Below are positions 41,832 to 52,862 of a DNA stretch of 64,000 nucleotides, piece by piece. Both the position numbers and the translations under genes were made by a program. Within the stretch, counting starts at the first letter, position 1; each line of letters starts with the position of its first letter. The notes below the pieces were generated by a model that was not told the origin of the DNA, searched no databases, and saw nothing but the letters and a program-made list of their open reading frames with translations. Origin of the DNA: a bacterium (GTDB lineage Bacteria > Myxococcota > UBA727 > JAUIJE01); assembly GCA_030431455.1 (NCBI GenBank), contig JAUIJE010000011.1:248001-312000 (forward strand). Reading direction: 5' to 3'.

Positions 41832-43084
41832 GCCAGCATCTCCACGCACAGATCGAGCGCGGCTTTGAGCGCGTCGACCTCGGCCAAGGTGTTGGTGAAC
41901 GAGAACGACGCGCGGGTCGTGCCCGAGATGCCGTACCGCTCCATGATCGGCTCGGCACAGTGATGACCGGTGCGCACCGCGATGCCTTGTTTGTCGAGGA
42001 GCGTGCCGATGTCCATCGGATGCAGATTCATTCCGTCCTGGTCGATGACAAAACTCACCGCTCCGGCCCGCGCCTTCGGGGTCCCGATGAGCCGAAGCCC
42101 GCGCACCTCTGCCAGCCGCTTGACCGCGTACGCGACGACCTCGTGCTCGTGGGCCATGGCTTTGTCGAAATCGAGCTGCTGCAGATAATCGACCGCGGCC
42201 CCGAGCCCGATGCCGCCCGCGATGTGGGGCGTGCCCGCCTCGAACCGGCTCGGCGGCGCCGCGTAGGTCGTGCCCGCGAAGCTCACCTTTTCGATCATGT
42301 CGCCGCCGCCTTGCCAGGGGGGCATGGCCTCAAGCCGCGACCGCTTGCCATAGAGCACGCCGATGCCGGTGGGGCCGCACATCTTGTGGCCTGAGAAGGC
42401 ATAGAAGTCCACGTCGAGGTCCTGCACGTCGACGCGCAGGTGCGGCACCGCTTGGGCGCCGTCGAGCAACACCGCCGCGGGGCACGCTTGGCGCACGGTG
42501 CGGATGATGTCTTTGACCGGGTGCACGCTGCCGAGGGCGTTCGACACGTGGCCGAGGGCGACGATCTTGGTGCGGGCATCGAGCAGGCTGGGCAACAAGT
42601 CGAGGCGCAAATCGCCGGCCTCGTCGACGTCGAGCACGCGGAGCTCCGCGCCCTGTTCGAGGGCGAGCATCTGCCAGGGCACGATGTTCGAGTGGTGTTC
42701 GACCACGCTGACCACGATGTTGTCGCCCGCCTGCACGACTTGGCGACCATGGGTCTGGGCCACGAGGTTGATCGCCTCGGTGGTGCCGCGCACAAACACG
42801 ATCTCGGATTCGCGGGCCGCACCAATGAAACTGCGCAGTTTTCCGCGGGCCGCTTCGTAGGCGGTGGTGGCCCGTTGCGACAGCGTGTGCACCCCGCGGT
42901 GGATGTTGGACCGGTCGTGGCGGTAGGCCTGGTCCAGCGCGTCGACCACGAAGGTCGGGGTTTGGCTCGAGGCCGCGTGGTCGAGGAACACCAGGTCCCG
43001 GCCGTGCACCTTTTGGGACAAGGCGGGGAAGTCCTGGCGGACCCGGGCCACGTCGAACGCGGTCTTTTGCGCGGGCACGGTCAT
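41828..43084 (-). CDS. sufS: SufS cysteine desulfurase
   Basis: 418 aa, group II PLP-dependent desulfurase that supplies sulfur for Fe-S assembly. PLP lysine in FSGHKMCGPTG (about residue 230), active-site Cys in GHHCAEPIM (about 369), FLDHAASSQTP near the N terminus. No SufE/SufU gene lies next to it, so the sulfur-transfer partner must be elsewhere. ATGA overlap with sufD upstream. Confidence 0.95.
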   Translation of the reverse strand: MTVPAQKTAFDVARVRQDFPALSQKVHGRDLVFLDHAASSQTPTFVVDALDQAYRHDRSNIHRGVHTLSQRATTAYEAARGKLRSFIGAARESEIVFVRGTTEAINLVAQTHGRQVVQAGDNIVVSVVEHHSNIVPWQMLALEQGAELRVLDVDEAGDLRLDLLPSLLDARTKIVALGHVSNALGSVHPVKDIIRTVRQACPAAVLLDGAQAVPHLRVDVQDLDVDFYAFSGHKMCGPTGIGVLYGKRSRLEAMPPWQGGGDMIEKVSFAGTTYAAPPSRFEAGTPHIAGGIGLGAAVDYLQQLDFDKAMAHEHEVVAYAVKRLAEVRGLRLIGTPKARAGAVSFVIDQDGMNLHPMDIGTLLDKQGIAVRTGHHCAEPIMERYGISGTTRASFSFTNTLAEVDALKAALDLCVEMLA

Positions 43085-44373
43085 GCCGTCACCTCGTCGA
43101 GCATGGCCGCGAGCCGCGCGTCGATGAGGGGGTGGATAAACGCGTCCAGGGCCTCGTCCCCGATGTGTTCGAGCACGTCCTGCGCGAACGCAATCGTGAG
43201 CAGCCGGCGGGCGGTGGGTTCATCGAGGCCCCGGCTGCGCAGGTAGAACACGGGCTCGTCATCGAGCTGGCCCACGGTGGCCCCGTGGCTGGCTTTGACG
43301 TCGTCCGCGTAAATCTCGAGCTCGGGCTTGGTGTCGATTTCCGCGTCACGGCTGAGCAAGAGATTGTGATTGGCCTGGGCGGTGTCGCTCTTTTGCGCGT
43401 GCTCGCGGAAGATGACCTTGCCGTTGAACACCCCGTGCGACTTGCCGCCGAGGATGCTCTTCACCATTTGCCGGGACGTGCAGTGGGGCACCCGGTGGTC
43501 GAACGCGCTGTGCACATCCTGGTGGCTCTGGCCGTGGCCGAGCAGCAGCCCATGGTACTGGACCTCGGCTTGTTCGCCCCCGAGCCGGGCCTCGACGAAG
43601 GACCGGGCGTAGCCGGCCCCGAGGTGCAGGGCCACGAGGCTGTACTGGGCCGCGGCGTCGAGGTCGGCGCACACCGTGTGCACGAGCTGGGTGGTGTCCG
43701 ACAGGCGTTGCCACAGATGGTGCGCGAGCTGGGCCCCGGCCCCGAGCGCGACGTGCACGGCGGCGTTGGCAAAGGTCTGGTCGTGGCTCGCGCTCACGTG
43801 CTGTTCGACCAATGTGACCTGCGCGCCTTGGTCGACGGCGCAGAGCACAAAGGGCGAACTCAGCGCGGCCGCGTCGCGGGCGTCGCTGATGTGCAGCACG
43901 TGCACCGGCGCCTCTTGCGACGCGGTCACGTGCAGCACCAGGCCCTGATCAAACAGCGCGCGGTTCAGCCCCAAAAACGCATCGGAGCGAGCGCTCTCCG
44001 ACGAGGACAGGGCCTGTTCGATCACCGGGCGTAAGGTCGCGTCGGCCTCGGCCACGCTGGTCACAGAAAGACCGGCCGCATCGAGCCCGCGGCTTTTTCC
44101 GCGGTCGAGCCGCCCGTTGACAAGCACCAGCTCGACTCCCGCGGCATCGAGGCGCGCACCCTGCAGCAAGGTCTCGTCGGCGCCCGGCGACGGAGCGGGC
44201 ACAAACGTGCCCTCGCGCCAGGCCTTGGGATCGGAATAGCGCCAGTCCTCGTCCTTTTTCGTGGGCAGGCCGGTCGCTTTGACCTGGTCGAGCGCGGCTT
44301 GTTGCAGCGCGCCGAGCCAGGGGGCGGCAGCTTTGTGCGGGGACAGTTCGGTGAGGGTCGCGGCCTTGTGCAT
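43081..44373 (-). CDS. sufD: SufD Fe-S scaffold protein
   Basis: 430 aa. Beta-helix SufBD core: HGLLLGHGQSHQDVHSAFDHRVPHCTSRQ, HGVFNGKVIFREHAQKSDTAQ and CTSRQMVK are typical SufBD blocks (here given in pieces), and the ending FYLRSRGLDEPTARRLL is the SufD helix. Pairs with SufB and SufC as SufBC2D. 9 nt separate it from sufC upstream. Confidence 0.93.
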   Translation of the reverse strand: MHKAATLTELSPHKAAAPWLGALQQAALDQVKATGLPTKKDEDWRYSDPKAWREGTFVPAPSPGADETLLQGARLDAAGVELVLVNGRLDRGKSRGLDAAGLSVTSVAEADATLRPVIEQALSSSESARSDAFLGLNRALFDQGLVLHVTASQEAPVHVLHISDARDAAALSSPFVLCAVDQGAQVTLVEQHVSASHDQTFANAAVHVALGAGAQLAHHLWQRLSDTTQLVHTVCADLDAAAQYSLVALHLGAGYARSFVEARLGGEQAEVQYHGLLLGHGQSHQDVHSAFDHRVPHCTSRQMVKSILGGKSHGVFNGKVIFREHAQKSDTAQANHNLLLSRDAEIDTKPELEIYADDVKASHGATVGQLDDEPVFYLRSRGLDEPTARRLLTIAFAQDVLEHIGDEALDAFIHPLIDARLAAMLDEVTA

Positions 44374-44382
44374 GTCGTGTCC

Positions 44383-45129
<747 letters not shown>

Positions 45130-45187
45130 GACAATGCCTCTGAACAAACGCCCCAGGGTCGCGGGGCGGTAGAACAAAAAATCGGGC

Positions 45188-46626
<1,439 letters not shown>

Positions 46627-46630
<4 letters not shown>

Positions 46631-47172
46631 GACACACCTTCTTCAAGGGACACAGCGTCGGAAGACACCGGATGGGAATGTTGGGCCGCGGCGGTGAGCG
46701 TCGCCTCGCGTACGATTTTGGGCGCGTCGTGGCGTTGCGTGTCGCACGCGGCGCACGCGGACGGCCCGTCGTGGGTGAGGGCGCAGCCTTGGCAGCTGTC
46801 GAGGTAGGCGAGGGCGCCTTGCAGTTCGCGTTCGAGCGATTGCAGCCGCTCGAGTTTGCCCCGCACGTCGTCGAGGGTGGTGGCGAAGCGGCCGCGCAGA
46901 TGGGCCATCACCGTCTTGGGCACGTCGTGTTCGGCCGCGACCTGGATGAAGTCGCAGACCTCGGCGAGGGAAAAGCCGAGCTCCTGCAGCGAGGAGATGA
47001 ACTGCACGCGTTCGAGCGCGGTCTGATCGTAGAGGCGGAAGTTGCCCGCGCTGCGTTCGCTCGGGGTGAGCAAACCCATCTCCTCGTACAGCCGCAGCGC
47101 CCGGCTGGTCTTGCCGGTGAGGCGGGCGAGGTCGCCGATTTTGAGGCCGGACAGTTCGGCGGATTGGGTCAT
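46627..47172 (-). CDS. MerR-family regulator heading the suf operon
   Basis: 181 aa. N-terminal winged [43 protein letters not shown] (positions ~8-48), then the long coiled coil and a C-terminal Cys cluster [20 protein letters not shown], i.e. CxxC, then CxxC, 13 residues apart, like the cluster-binding tail of SoxR (CxxCxC) but differently spaced. First gene of the suf operon in place of the usual Rrf2-type IscR/SufR. Fe-S or metal sensing for suf control is a reasonable inference. Start at 47172 has GGAG at the right distance; an upstream ATG at 47223 is rejected because its codons are AT-rich. Confidence 0.82.
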
Positions 47173-47199
47173 GGGAAGCTCCGGGGCTCCGACAACTTT

Positions 47200-47217
47200 A
47201 ACCTTCACGTAAGGGTT
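47200..47217 (-). promoter_or_regulatory. Dyad operator in front of the merR-suf operon
   Basis: AACCTTCACGTAAGGGTT on the plus strand: arms AACCTT and AAGG(G)TT around CACGT. MerR-family operators have arms of this ACCTT-AAGGT kind, so autoregulation of the operon is likely. It lies 28-45 nt upstream of the 47172 start. Confidence 0.55.
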
Positions 47218-47220
47218 AGA

Positions 47221-47249
47221 CATGTAGGTGAGCGATCCCGAGGCGTCAA
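47221..47249 (-). promoter_or_regulatory. Putative promoter of the merR-suf operon
   Basis: On the minus strand, TTGACG (47249-47244), 17-bp spacer, TACATG (47226-47221). The start of transcription would fall near 47213, inside the dyad. The -10 is weak; an alternative with the dyad as the spacer is possible. Confidence 0.35.
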
Positions 47250-47587
47250 AAGAAAAAATGGTAAATAAAATTGGATAGATAGGTGGGAGGGCCGCAACTC
47301 GTCGGCCGGGATTCCGGATGTAGAGAAAGACGCGTCCAACAACTTCAAGCGGCAGGCAATGCGGCACGGCGGGGGTACACCCGGCGAGGCGGCGGGGGTG
47401 GCCGGGTCCGGCCCACCCACAGTGGGTGGGCCTGCGTTCAAAAACCAAAGAGTACCCACGCGCTCGAAGACCGAGGCTGTCTCGGCCTGAGCTCCACCCG
47501 GGGGGTGGCCCGGCGTCCGATTTTGCCCGCCCCAGCGCGCGTGCGCCTTCGGCGGGTACAGTGCCGGCCGAAACGGGAGGGGGCGCG
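47224..47587. other. 364-nt divergent intergenic region
   Basis: Separates the merR-suf operon (minus) from the glycosyltransferase gene (plus). The first 60 nt are AT-rich and hold the suf promoter. The rest is GC-rich with several dyads: a perfect 23-bp palindrome (47410-47432), CCGAG-CTCGG (47479-47493), and a CCACCC-GGGTGG pair near 47500. No convincing gene. Confidence 0.6.
47410..47432. repeat. Perfect 23-bp palindrome
   Basis: GGCCCACCCAC and GTGGGTGGGCC flank a single A. Lies 156 nt before the glycosyltransferase start; operator or hairpin. Confidence 0.6.
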
Positions 47588-48820
47588 GTGAAGTTTGTGC
47601 TGTCGGCGATCGGGTCGCGGGGGGACGTGCACCCCATGCTCGCGCTGGCCAAGGGGCTGCGCGCCGCCGGGCACCAAGTGACATTGGTGGCGGCCCCGAC
47701 CTTCGCCGAACGCGCCGCGCAAGAAGACGTGCCCTTCGTGGGCGCGGGCCGGGACATCCAAGGCTGGATCAACGAGCAGCTCAAGAAGGGGCTCGGCACG
47801 GTCAAAGTGTTCCGCGCGTTCACCGAGGTGTGGCGCGACGACCTCGCCGCCACCGTCGACGTGCTCGCCGACGTCATCGGCCGGGACACCGACCACGTGG
47901 TGTGCGCGGGGGCGGACGCGGCCGGGCCGCAGGTGGCGCTGGCGCGCGGCTGTGCCAGCAGCTTTGTGTTCTACGCGCCGCTGCTGTTCCCCTCGCGGGA
48001 GTACCCGCCGATGTTCATTCCCTGGGAGGGGCTGCCCCAACCCCTCAACGTGGGGTTGTGGCACCTGTCCGACGTGTTGTTGCGTCGGCTCTGGCTGCCT
48101 TTGATCAACCCGCACCGGGTGCGCCTCGGTGCCCCCCCCGCGCGCGCGGTGTTCGAGGTGTTGCCCGAGCGGGGCCTGTTCGCGTTCGATGAGCGGCTCT
48201 ACGGCACCGCCAGCGACCTCGACGAGGTGTTGGCCAAAAACCCGCACATGACGCGTCCCGACCGCGTGGGCGCGCTCGTGCTCGACAACGCGGTGGAGGA
48301 CATCGACCCCGCGCTGGTCGCGTTCCTCGACGCGGGGCCCGCGCCCATCTACGTCGGGTTTGGCTCGATGGCGGACGTGACCCCGGCGCGCACCCTGGCC
48401 ATGCTCGAGCACATCGCGGCGCGGACCGGGTGGCGTTTTGTGCTCGCCCAAGGCTGGAGCGAGAAAACTGTGCACAGCGATCGCGACGACGTGTTCGTCA
48501 TCGAAGGCGCCCCCCACGAACGGCTCTTTCCTCGCTGTGCGGCGGTGGTGCACCACGGGGGCGCAGGCACGACCCACGCCGCGTTGTTCGCGGGCAAGCC
48601 GATGGTGATCGTGGCCCACGGCGTGGACCAGGGTTTTTGGGGGCGCCGGGTCCACACCCTGGGCATCGGGGGGCCGCCGCTCAAAAAGAACAAGCTGCGT
48701 GCACAGGCATTGGAAAAGAGCCTGCGCGTCGCCCTCGCCTGTGCCGACGAGGCGGCCCGGGTGGGCGGACCCCCGGCGCAATCGGGCGTGGCCCGGGCGG
48801 TCGAGGTCTTGACGCGCTAA
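47588..48820 (+). CDS. GT1-family glycosyltransferase (MGT/sterol glucosyltransferase-like)
   Basis: 410 aa, GT-B fold. LSAIGSRGDVHPMLALAKGL opens the acceptor domain; the donor domain has PIYVGFGSMADVTP and the nucleotide-sugar motif VVHHGGAGTTHAAL (about residue 320). Closest in pattern to sterol 3-glucosyltransferases and antibiotic macrolide glycosyltransferases. The acceptor is unknown; a lipid is plausible. GTG start at 47588 is supported by GGGAGG 8 nt upstream. Stop overlaps the convergent SDR stop by 4 nt. Confidence 0.88.
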   Translation: MKFVLSAIGSRGDVHPMLALAKGLRAAGHQVTLVAAPTFAERAAQEDVPFVGAGRDIQGWINEQLKKGLGTVKVFRAFTEVWRDDLAATVDVLADVIGRDTDHVVCAGADAAGPQVALARGCASSFVFYAPLLFPSREYPPMFIPWEGLPQPLNVGLWHLSDVLLRRLWLPLINPHRVRLGAPPARAVFEVLPERGLFAFDERLYGTASDLDEVLAKNPHMTRPDRVGALVLDNAVEDIDPALVAFLDAGPAPIYVGFGSMADVTPARTLAMLEHIAARTGWRFVLAQGWSEKTVHSDRDDVFVIEGAPHERLFPRCAAVVHHGGAGTTHAALFAGKPMVIVAHGVDQGFWGRRVHTLGIGGPPLKKNKLRAQALEKSLRVALACADEAARVGGPPAQSGVARAVEVLTR

Positions 48821-49689
48821 ATCGCGTCAGGGGCGAGACCGAGCAGCTCGCACGAGAGGTCCCAGAGCTTTCTCTGCATGTCCTCGTCGAGGGCTTGGCG
48901 CGCGGGTTCGCGCTGCTCGAAGCGATGGAAATACTTGCCAGACACATTGGCGAGCTCCGGGTCGGTGACCAGCCGCACCAAAGGCGCGGCCCCGTCCTCG
49001 GGGCTGACGGAGAACAGCCGCACCGCGGCGCGGATGATGCGCGGGATTTCGCGGCCGAGGTCGGTCTTGACCACCCCGGGGTGCACCGCGTTGGCGGTCA
49101 CGCCCTTGTCGGCGAGGCGGGCGGCGAGCTCGCGCACGAACAGCACGTTGGCGAGCTTGGACTGACAATACGCGGCCCGGCCGCTGAACGACTTTTCGAG
49201 CTGAAGGTCATCGAGGTGGATCGCGCCCCGGGTGTGCACCGCCGACGAGACGGACACGATGCGCGCCGGCGCGCCCGCCACCAAGCGATCGACGAGCAGG
49301 TGGGTGAGCAGAAACGGCGCGAGGTGGTTGACCGCGATTGTGGTCTCGAAGCCGTCCACGGTCTCGCGCCTCGTGGTCGGCCAGGCCCCGGCGTTGTGCA
49401 CCAGCGCGTAGAGCGACTCCTCCTTGGCCCCGATCTCTTCGGCCGCGACGCGCACCTGGCCCATGTCCGCCAAGTCTGCGCCCACCACCAGACACTCGGG
49501 GTTGTGGGTCAGGCGGAACCACTCGTCCTTGAGTGCACTGGCGCGCTCGGCATCCCGCACCACGCAGTAGACCTTGGCCCCCCGGGCGAGCAGGTCATGG
49601 GTCAGCGCAGACCCGATGCCCCGGGTGGCGCCGGTGACGACGATGGTCTTGCCTTCCAGGTCGTGGGGGGGAGCGGTCTCGTCTGCCAT
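48817..49689 (-). CDS. Short-chain dehydrogenase/reductase
   Basis: 290 aa. TGATRGIG (about residues 19-26), NAG (LVHNAGAW), SSAVHT with the catalytic Ser region and YCQSKLA with Tyr and Lys: intact SDR, resembling retinol dehydrogenase/WWOX-like and light-dependent protochlorophyllide reductase-like members. NAD(P)-dependent oxidation or reduction of an alcohol or ketone; a lipid substrate is likely, given neighbouring acyltransferase and glycosyltransferase genes, but not shown. Confidence 0.9.
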   Translation of the reverse strand: MADETAPPHDLEGKTIVVTGATRGIGSALTHDLLARGAKVYCVVRDAERASALKDEWFRLTHNPECLVVGADLADMGQVRVAAEEIGAKEESLYALVHNAGAWPTTRRETVDGFETTIAVNHLAPFLLTHLLVDRLVAGAPARIVSVSSAVHTRGAIHLDDLQLEKSFSGRAAYCQSKLANVLFVRELAARLADKGVTANAVHPGVVKTDLGREIPRIIRAAVRLFSVSPEDGAAPLVRLVTDPELANVSGKYFHRFEQREPARQALDEDMQRKLWDLSCELLGLAPDAI

Positions 49690-49879
49690 GGGGGCCCACC
49701 ATACTGCCCCCGGCGGCCCGGCGAAAAGCCAGAGGGTGTGTACAAAGCGCCTCGGTGTGCCAGTCTTGCCGCTTCTTTCGGTGTGAGGTCGGTGTTTGGA
49801 TCAGTCGACACCCCCTGAAAAACAAACGGCAAATCCGTTGGCACGCCCTGCGCATTCTTCTTCGCACGAAGGAGAACGC

Positions 49880-51307
49880 GTGAAGGTTGTCGACACCACC
49901 GGACTGGTCAAAACCGCAGACGTCACCCGCATGACGCGCCGCGAAAAGGCGAAGGTGCGCCGGGCCCGGGCGGGCGAGGTGTACGAGGAGCCGCGGGCCA
50001 ACCCGGTGCTCATGTGGATCACGCGCTTTTTGATCCATCACCTCGGCTTCTCCGGCATGCCACTGCTCGCGCCGTTGTTCCGGTGGCTCGACATCTTTCC
50101 CTGGTTCCGCGGCGTTCGCATGCGCGGCATCGATTTCCCCGCCGACCACTTGGCGCGGGCGAGAGCGGCGGCGAGCAAGGACACCGCCGCGTTCATCGCC
50201 CCCAACCACCCCGAGTTCTTCACCGATTTTCTCATGGGCCACGCGGTGGGGAGCATGATCAGCCGGAAGCTCGCGTTTTGGGTGGGCTTTGACCTCGTCA
50301 ACGGACCGCTGCGCATCATCTGGCTGCGCCACAATCTCATCGCCAACGCCCCCGGGGGAGGCGGCAAACGCTATTCCCGAAAGGCCGCCTTGCGCGGCGA
50401 TGGGGTCTTTATCCATCCCGAAGGTGACGTGGGCTGGACCGGGCACACCGTGCAGAAGGTGTTCGCCGGGGTGGCGCATTTGCCGCTGACCTGCTTTGAC
50501 GACGAGCGCTACGACGGCCGAGATGTGTTCATCGTGCCCTTGGCCTACCGGTACCGCTTCTGTGAAGACCCGTCCCGGGGCCTGCGGCGGGAGATGGACC
50601 TCATCGAGGCGCGGCTGTCTCTGCCCCCCACCACCGGGGACGTGGGCGAGCGCTTCTTCGCGCTGCAACGACATTTGTTGGCGCGGCAGGCCGCGGCCCA
50701 CGATGTGGACTTGCCGCCTGTGACCGACGAGAACTTCTTCGACCTGCAGGATCGGTTCTTCACCGCCCTCCAAGAGGGGCTGGAGGAAGACCTGGGGCTG
50801 GAGTCGCGCGGTCACCCCGCGGACCGCATCGTGGCCATCGAGCAGCGGCTGCGGGTGGTGAGGCGCACCGCGGAAAATGGCGAACAGCGGTACCGCGCGG
50901 GCAACCGCCGCTTTCAGGAAATGCGCCGGGCCTACCATTTCTCCCGTCGCTGCTACGGCACCGACGAACTCACCCTCGAGCAGGTGGCGGAGAGCCTCAA
51001 GCGCATCCGGCAGGACCTGTTCACCGGGCGGTTCTGGGATTGGCTGCGGGCGATGATGCCGTTCCCGGTCGCCGACCGGGTGGCCCACGTGCGGACCCTC
51101 GCGCCCATCCTCGTCAACGACTACCGACACCTTCCCCTCGAGGAGGCCGAGGAGAAGCTGGTGGCGCGGTACCGTCGTGAGCTGCAAGCCGGCCTCGACG
51201 AGCTCACCGCGGAGCTCGCCGGGGACACCCCCACCGTGCCCAATCCCTTCGCGGTGGCGGTGGCCCCGGCGAAGGTGGCGAAGGTGGCGTCGGCGGCGTC
51301 GGCCTGA
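49880..51307 (+). CDS. PlsC-like glycerolipid acyltransferase
   Basis: 475 aa. The motif APNHPEFFTDFL is the NHx4D acyltransferase motif I; FIHPEGDVGWTGHTVQ is the EGT/EGx motif III region and VPLAYRYRF fits motif IV. The C-terminal ~250 residues are helical and not of the family core. GTG at 49880 is chosen because AAGGAG lies 5 nt upstream and the preceding 28 codons have poor codon use. Long for PlsC (usually 240-270 aa), so it belongs to a longer subfamily with an unassigned tail. Membrane-associated; acyl donor unknown. Confidence 0.8.
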   Translation: MKVVDTTGLVKTADVTRMTRREKAKVRRARAGEVYEEPRANPVLMWITRFLIHHLGFSGMPLLAPLFRWLDIFPWFRGVRMRGIDFPADHLARARAAASKDTAAFIAPNHPEFFTDFLMGHAVGSMISRKLAFWVGFDLVNGPLRIIWLRHNLIANAPGGGGKRYSRKAALRGDGVFIHPEGDVGWTGHTVQKVFAGVAHLPLTCFDDERYDGRDVFIVPLAYRYRFCEDPSRGLRREMDLIEARLSLPPTTGDVGERFFALQRHLLARQAAAHDVDLPPVTDENFFDLQDRFFTALQEGLEEDLGLESRGHPADRIVAIEQRLRVVRRTAENGEQRYRAGNRRFQEMRRAYHFSRRCYGTDELTLEQVAESLKRIRQDLFTGRFWDWLRAMMPFPVADRVAHVRTLAPILVNDYRHLPLEEAEEKLVARYRRELQAGLDELTAELAGDTPTVPNPFAVAVAPAKVAKVASAASA

Positions 51308-51310
51308 GGG

Positions 51311-51688
51311 TCACCACCACGGCTCGACATGGTACTGCATCGCCCCGAGGATGTTGCCCTCGGGGTCCTCGAAGAAGATGAGGTCGCCGACCCCGTGGAT
51401 GGTGGCCTTGTCCATCACGATGGTGCCGCCGTGCTCGACGACGGCCGCGGCCACCGCGTCGACGTCCTCCACCGCCAGGGTGCACTCCAACCCATTGAGG
51501 TTCTTGCCCCCGAGGGCGCGCCGCTTCTGCAGCGCGCCCTGCACCGTCTGGTTGTCCTGCCCGACATGAAAAAACTCCGGCGGCCCCCACGGCTCAAACG
51601 TCCAGCCAAACACCTCACCGTAGAAGCGTTGGGCGCGCGCGGGGTCATCGGCGTTGAGGGCGAAGTGAACGATCGGGGCTTTGGGCAT
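51311..51688 (-). CDS. VOC-superfamily (glyoxalase-like) protein
   Basis: 126 aa, two betaalphabetabetabeta modules. FALNADDPARAQRFYGEVFGWTFE is the first module start; VEHGGTIVMDKATIHGVGDLIFFEDPEGNILGA gives the second with FFEDPEGN. Metal ligands His (first strand), Gln/Glu can be assigned. Resembles the lyase/bleomycin-resistance-like group; substrate unknown. GGACC before the ATG. Divergent from the AraC gene. Confidence 0.9.
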   Translation of the reverse strand: MPKAPIVHFALNADDPARAQRFYGEVFGWTFEPWGPPEFFHVGQDNQTVQGALQKRRALGGKNLNGLECTLAVEDVDAVAAAVVEHGGTIVMDKATIHGVGDLIFFEDPEGNILGAMQYHVEPWW

Positions 51689-51724
51689 CGGGTCCTCCGG
51701 TGGTTGAGAAGAGCGGCCACCGTA

Positions 51725-51757
51725 GGCCCTTGCCGGGTGTCGTGCTTTCGACGTAAT
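51725..51757 (+). promoter_or_regulatory. Possible leaderless promoter of the AraC gene
   Basis: TTGCCG at 51730-51735, within GGCCCTTGC, a 16-bp spacer, then CGTAAT at 51752-51757. Transcription would begin at about the ATG (51766), and no Shine-Dalgarno is present, which fits a leaderless mRNA. Confidence 0.3.
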
Positions 51758-51770
51758 GACAATCAATGTC
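51752..51770 (+). promoter_or_regulatory. Weak Fur-box-like site between the VOC and AraC genes
   Basis: CGTAATGACAATCAATGTC matches the Fur consensus at 14 of 19 positions and shares TGACAATCA with the 22253 site. It covers the start codon of the AraC gene. Suggestive only. Confidence 0.3.
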
Positions 51771-52569
51771 GCAAAAACGACAGCCTGGCCGGGCGCCCGA
51801 CCCGGAAGCGCGTACCTTGGTGCGGACCTACGGCGTGGTGCACCCGGCGGGCCTGCACCTGCCGCGGCGGACGTTCGACTGGGGGCAGCTCTGCCATTGC
51901 GTGCGGGGGGTGATGAGCGTGCACACCGCGGCCGGGGTGTTCGTGGCCCCGCCGCACCGCGCGGTGTTTGTCCCCGCCGGGACCGAACACCGGGTGGAGA
52001 TGACCGGGGTGGTCGACGTGCGCACGGTCTATTTCGCGCCGTCCCTGTCCCCCCAACTGTGGCAAGCCACGCGGGCGGTGGCGGTCACGCCCCTGCTGCG
52101 CGAACTCATCGTGTACACCACGGGCCACGGCCTGTTGCGCAAGGACCGCCCGGCCGAGCGGCGGCTTGCCTGGACATTGCTCGACCAGATGACCGCCCTG
52201 CCTTCGGCGCCGCTGTCTTTGCCCCAGCCGCGCGATGCCCGGGCGGTGAAGGCGGCGGCCCTGTTGCTCAGCGATGCCGAGCCGGATCTCGACCTCGACC
52301 AGGTCGCGCGCCGGGCGGGGGCCAGCCGGCGCACCCTGGAGCGGCACTTTGTCGACGAGACCGGGCTCACGCTGGGGCGGTGGCGTCTGCGGGTGCGCCT
52401 GCTGCGCGCGCTGCAGCTCTTGGGCGAACACCGCCCGGTGTCGGAGGTCGCGCTGCTCGTCGGGTACGAGACCCCGAGCGCGTTTGTGGCCGCGTTCAAG
52501 CGGGAGCTGGGCGAGACTCCAGGGCGGTACTACGGCGCGTCCGCGGGCGGTCGGGCCCGCTCTCCATAG
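51766..52569 (+). CDS. AraC-family transcriptional regulator
   Basis: 267 aa. N-terminal cupin-like sensor (residues ~20-110: FDWGQLCHCVRGVMSVHTAAG, VFVPAGTEHRVEM), C-terminal pair of HTH: LDLDQVARRAGASRRTLERHF and the SEVALLVGYETPSAFVAAFK recognition block, then ETPGRYY. Cupin-AraC regulators bind small metabolites. The ATG at 51766 is preceded by no ribosome site; a leaderless start or a downstream GTG is possible. The target is probably the divergent VOC gene. Confidence 0.9.
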   Translation: MSQKRQPGRAPDPEARTLVRTYGVVHPAGLHLPRRTFDWGQLCHCVRGVMSVHTAAGVFVAPPHRAVFVPAGTEHRVEMTGVVDVRTVYFAPSLSPQLWQATRAVAVTPLLRELIVYTTGHGLLRKDRPAERRLAWTLLDQMTALPSAPLSLPQPRDARAVKAAALLLSDAEPDLDLDQVARRAGASRRTLERHFVDETGLTLGRWRLRVRLLRALQLLGEHRPVSEVALLVGYETPSAFVAAFKRELGETPGRYYGASAGGRARSP

Positions 52570-52862
52570 ATTCGATGTCGGCGGTCACAACGGTGTGCTT
52601 GTCTCCTGCCCGGCAACTGCGACGAGGTTTTTCGACGCACGCGAGCGTGATCGCCCGAACGCTCATCGAAGACCACCAGTCACCTCTGCCGGAGCCGAGG
52701 CTGCGGAGCGCGGCGGTGGTCGCTGATGACCACCCATTGCTTTTGCAGGAGGTGTCGTGGTCCGACAAGGCGCGGGATCAGCTCGGGATCGACGGTGGAT
52801 ATGCCCTGGGCCGGTCGATGCCCGCGAGCGCCCGTTCGGGCGTCTCGTCGCTGGACACCAGC
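52570..52862. other. Intergenic region with possible gene remnant
   Basis: 293 nt. A frame near 52710-52745 reads VVADDHPLLLQEV, the opening phrase of LuxR-type response regulators, but it lacks the rest; possibly a decayed regulator. The end of the region (52825-52858) is copy 2 of the dispersed 34-nt hairpin repeat. Confidence 0.35.
52825..52858 (-). repeat. Dispersed 34-nt hairpin repeat, copy 2
   Basis: 33 of 34 bases equal the copy at 12556-12589; the differing base is in the loop centre (A against T). It begins 4 nt after the stop of the site-2-protease gene, folding as GCGAG-A-CGCCCG / CGGGCG-CTCGC. Confidence 0.75.

Noticed and set aside
47173-47223. Upstream ATG (47223) as start of the MerR-family gene
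   Set aside because: The 17 extra codons have AT-rich third positions and no ribosome site, and would overlap the operator-like dyad.
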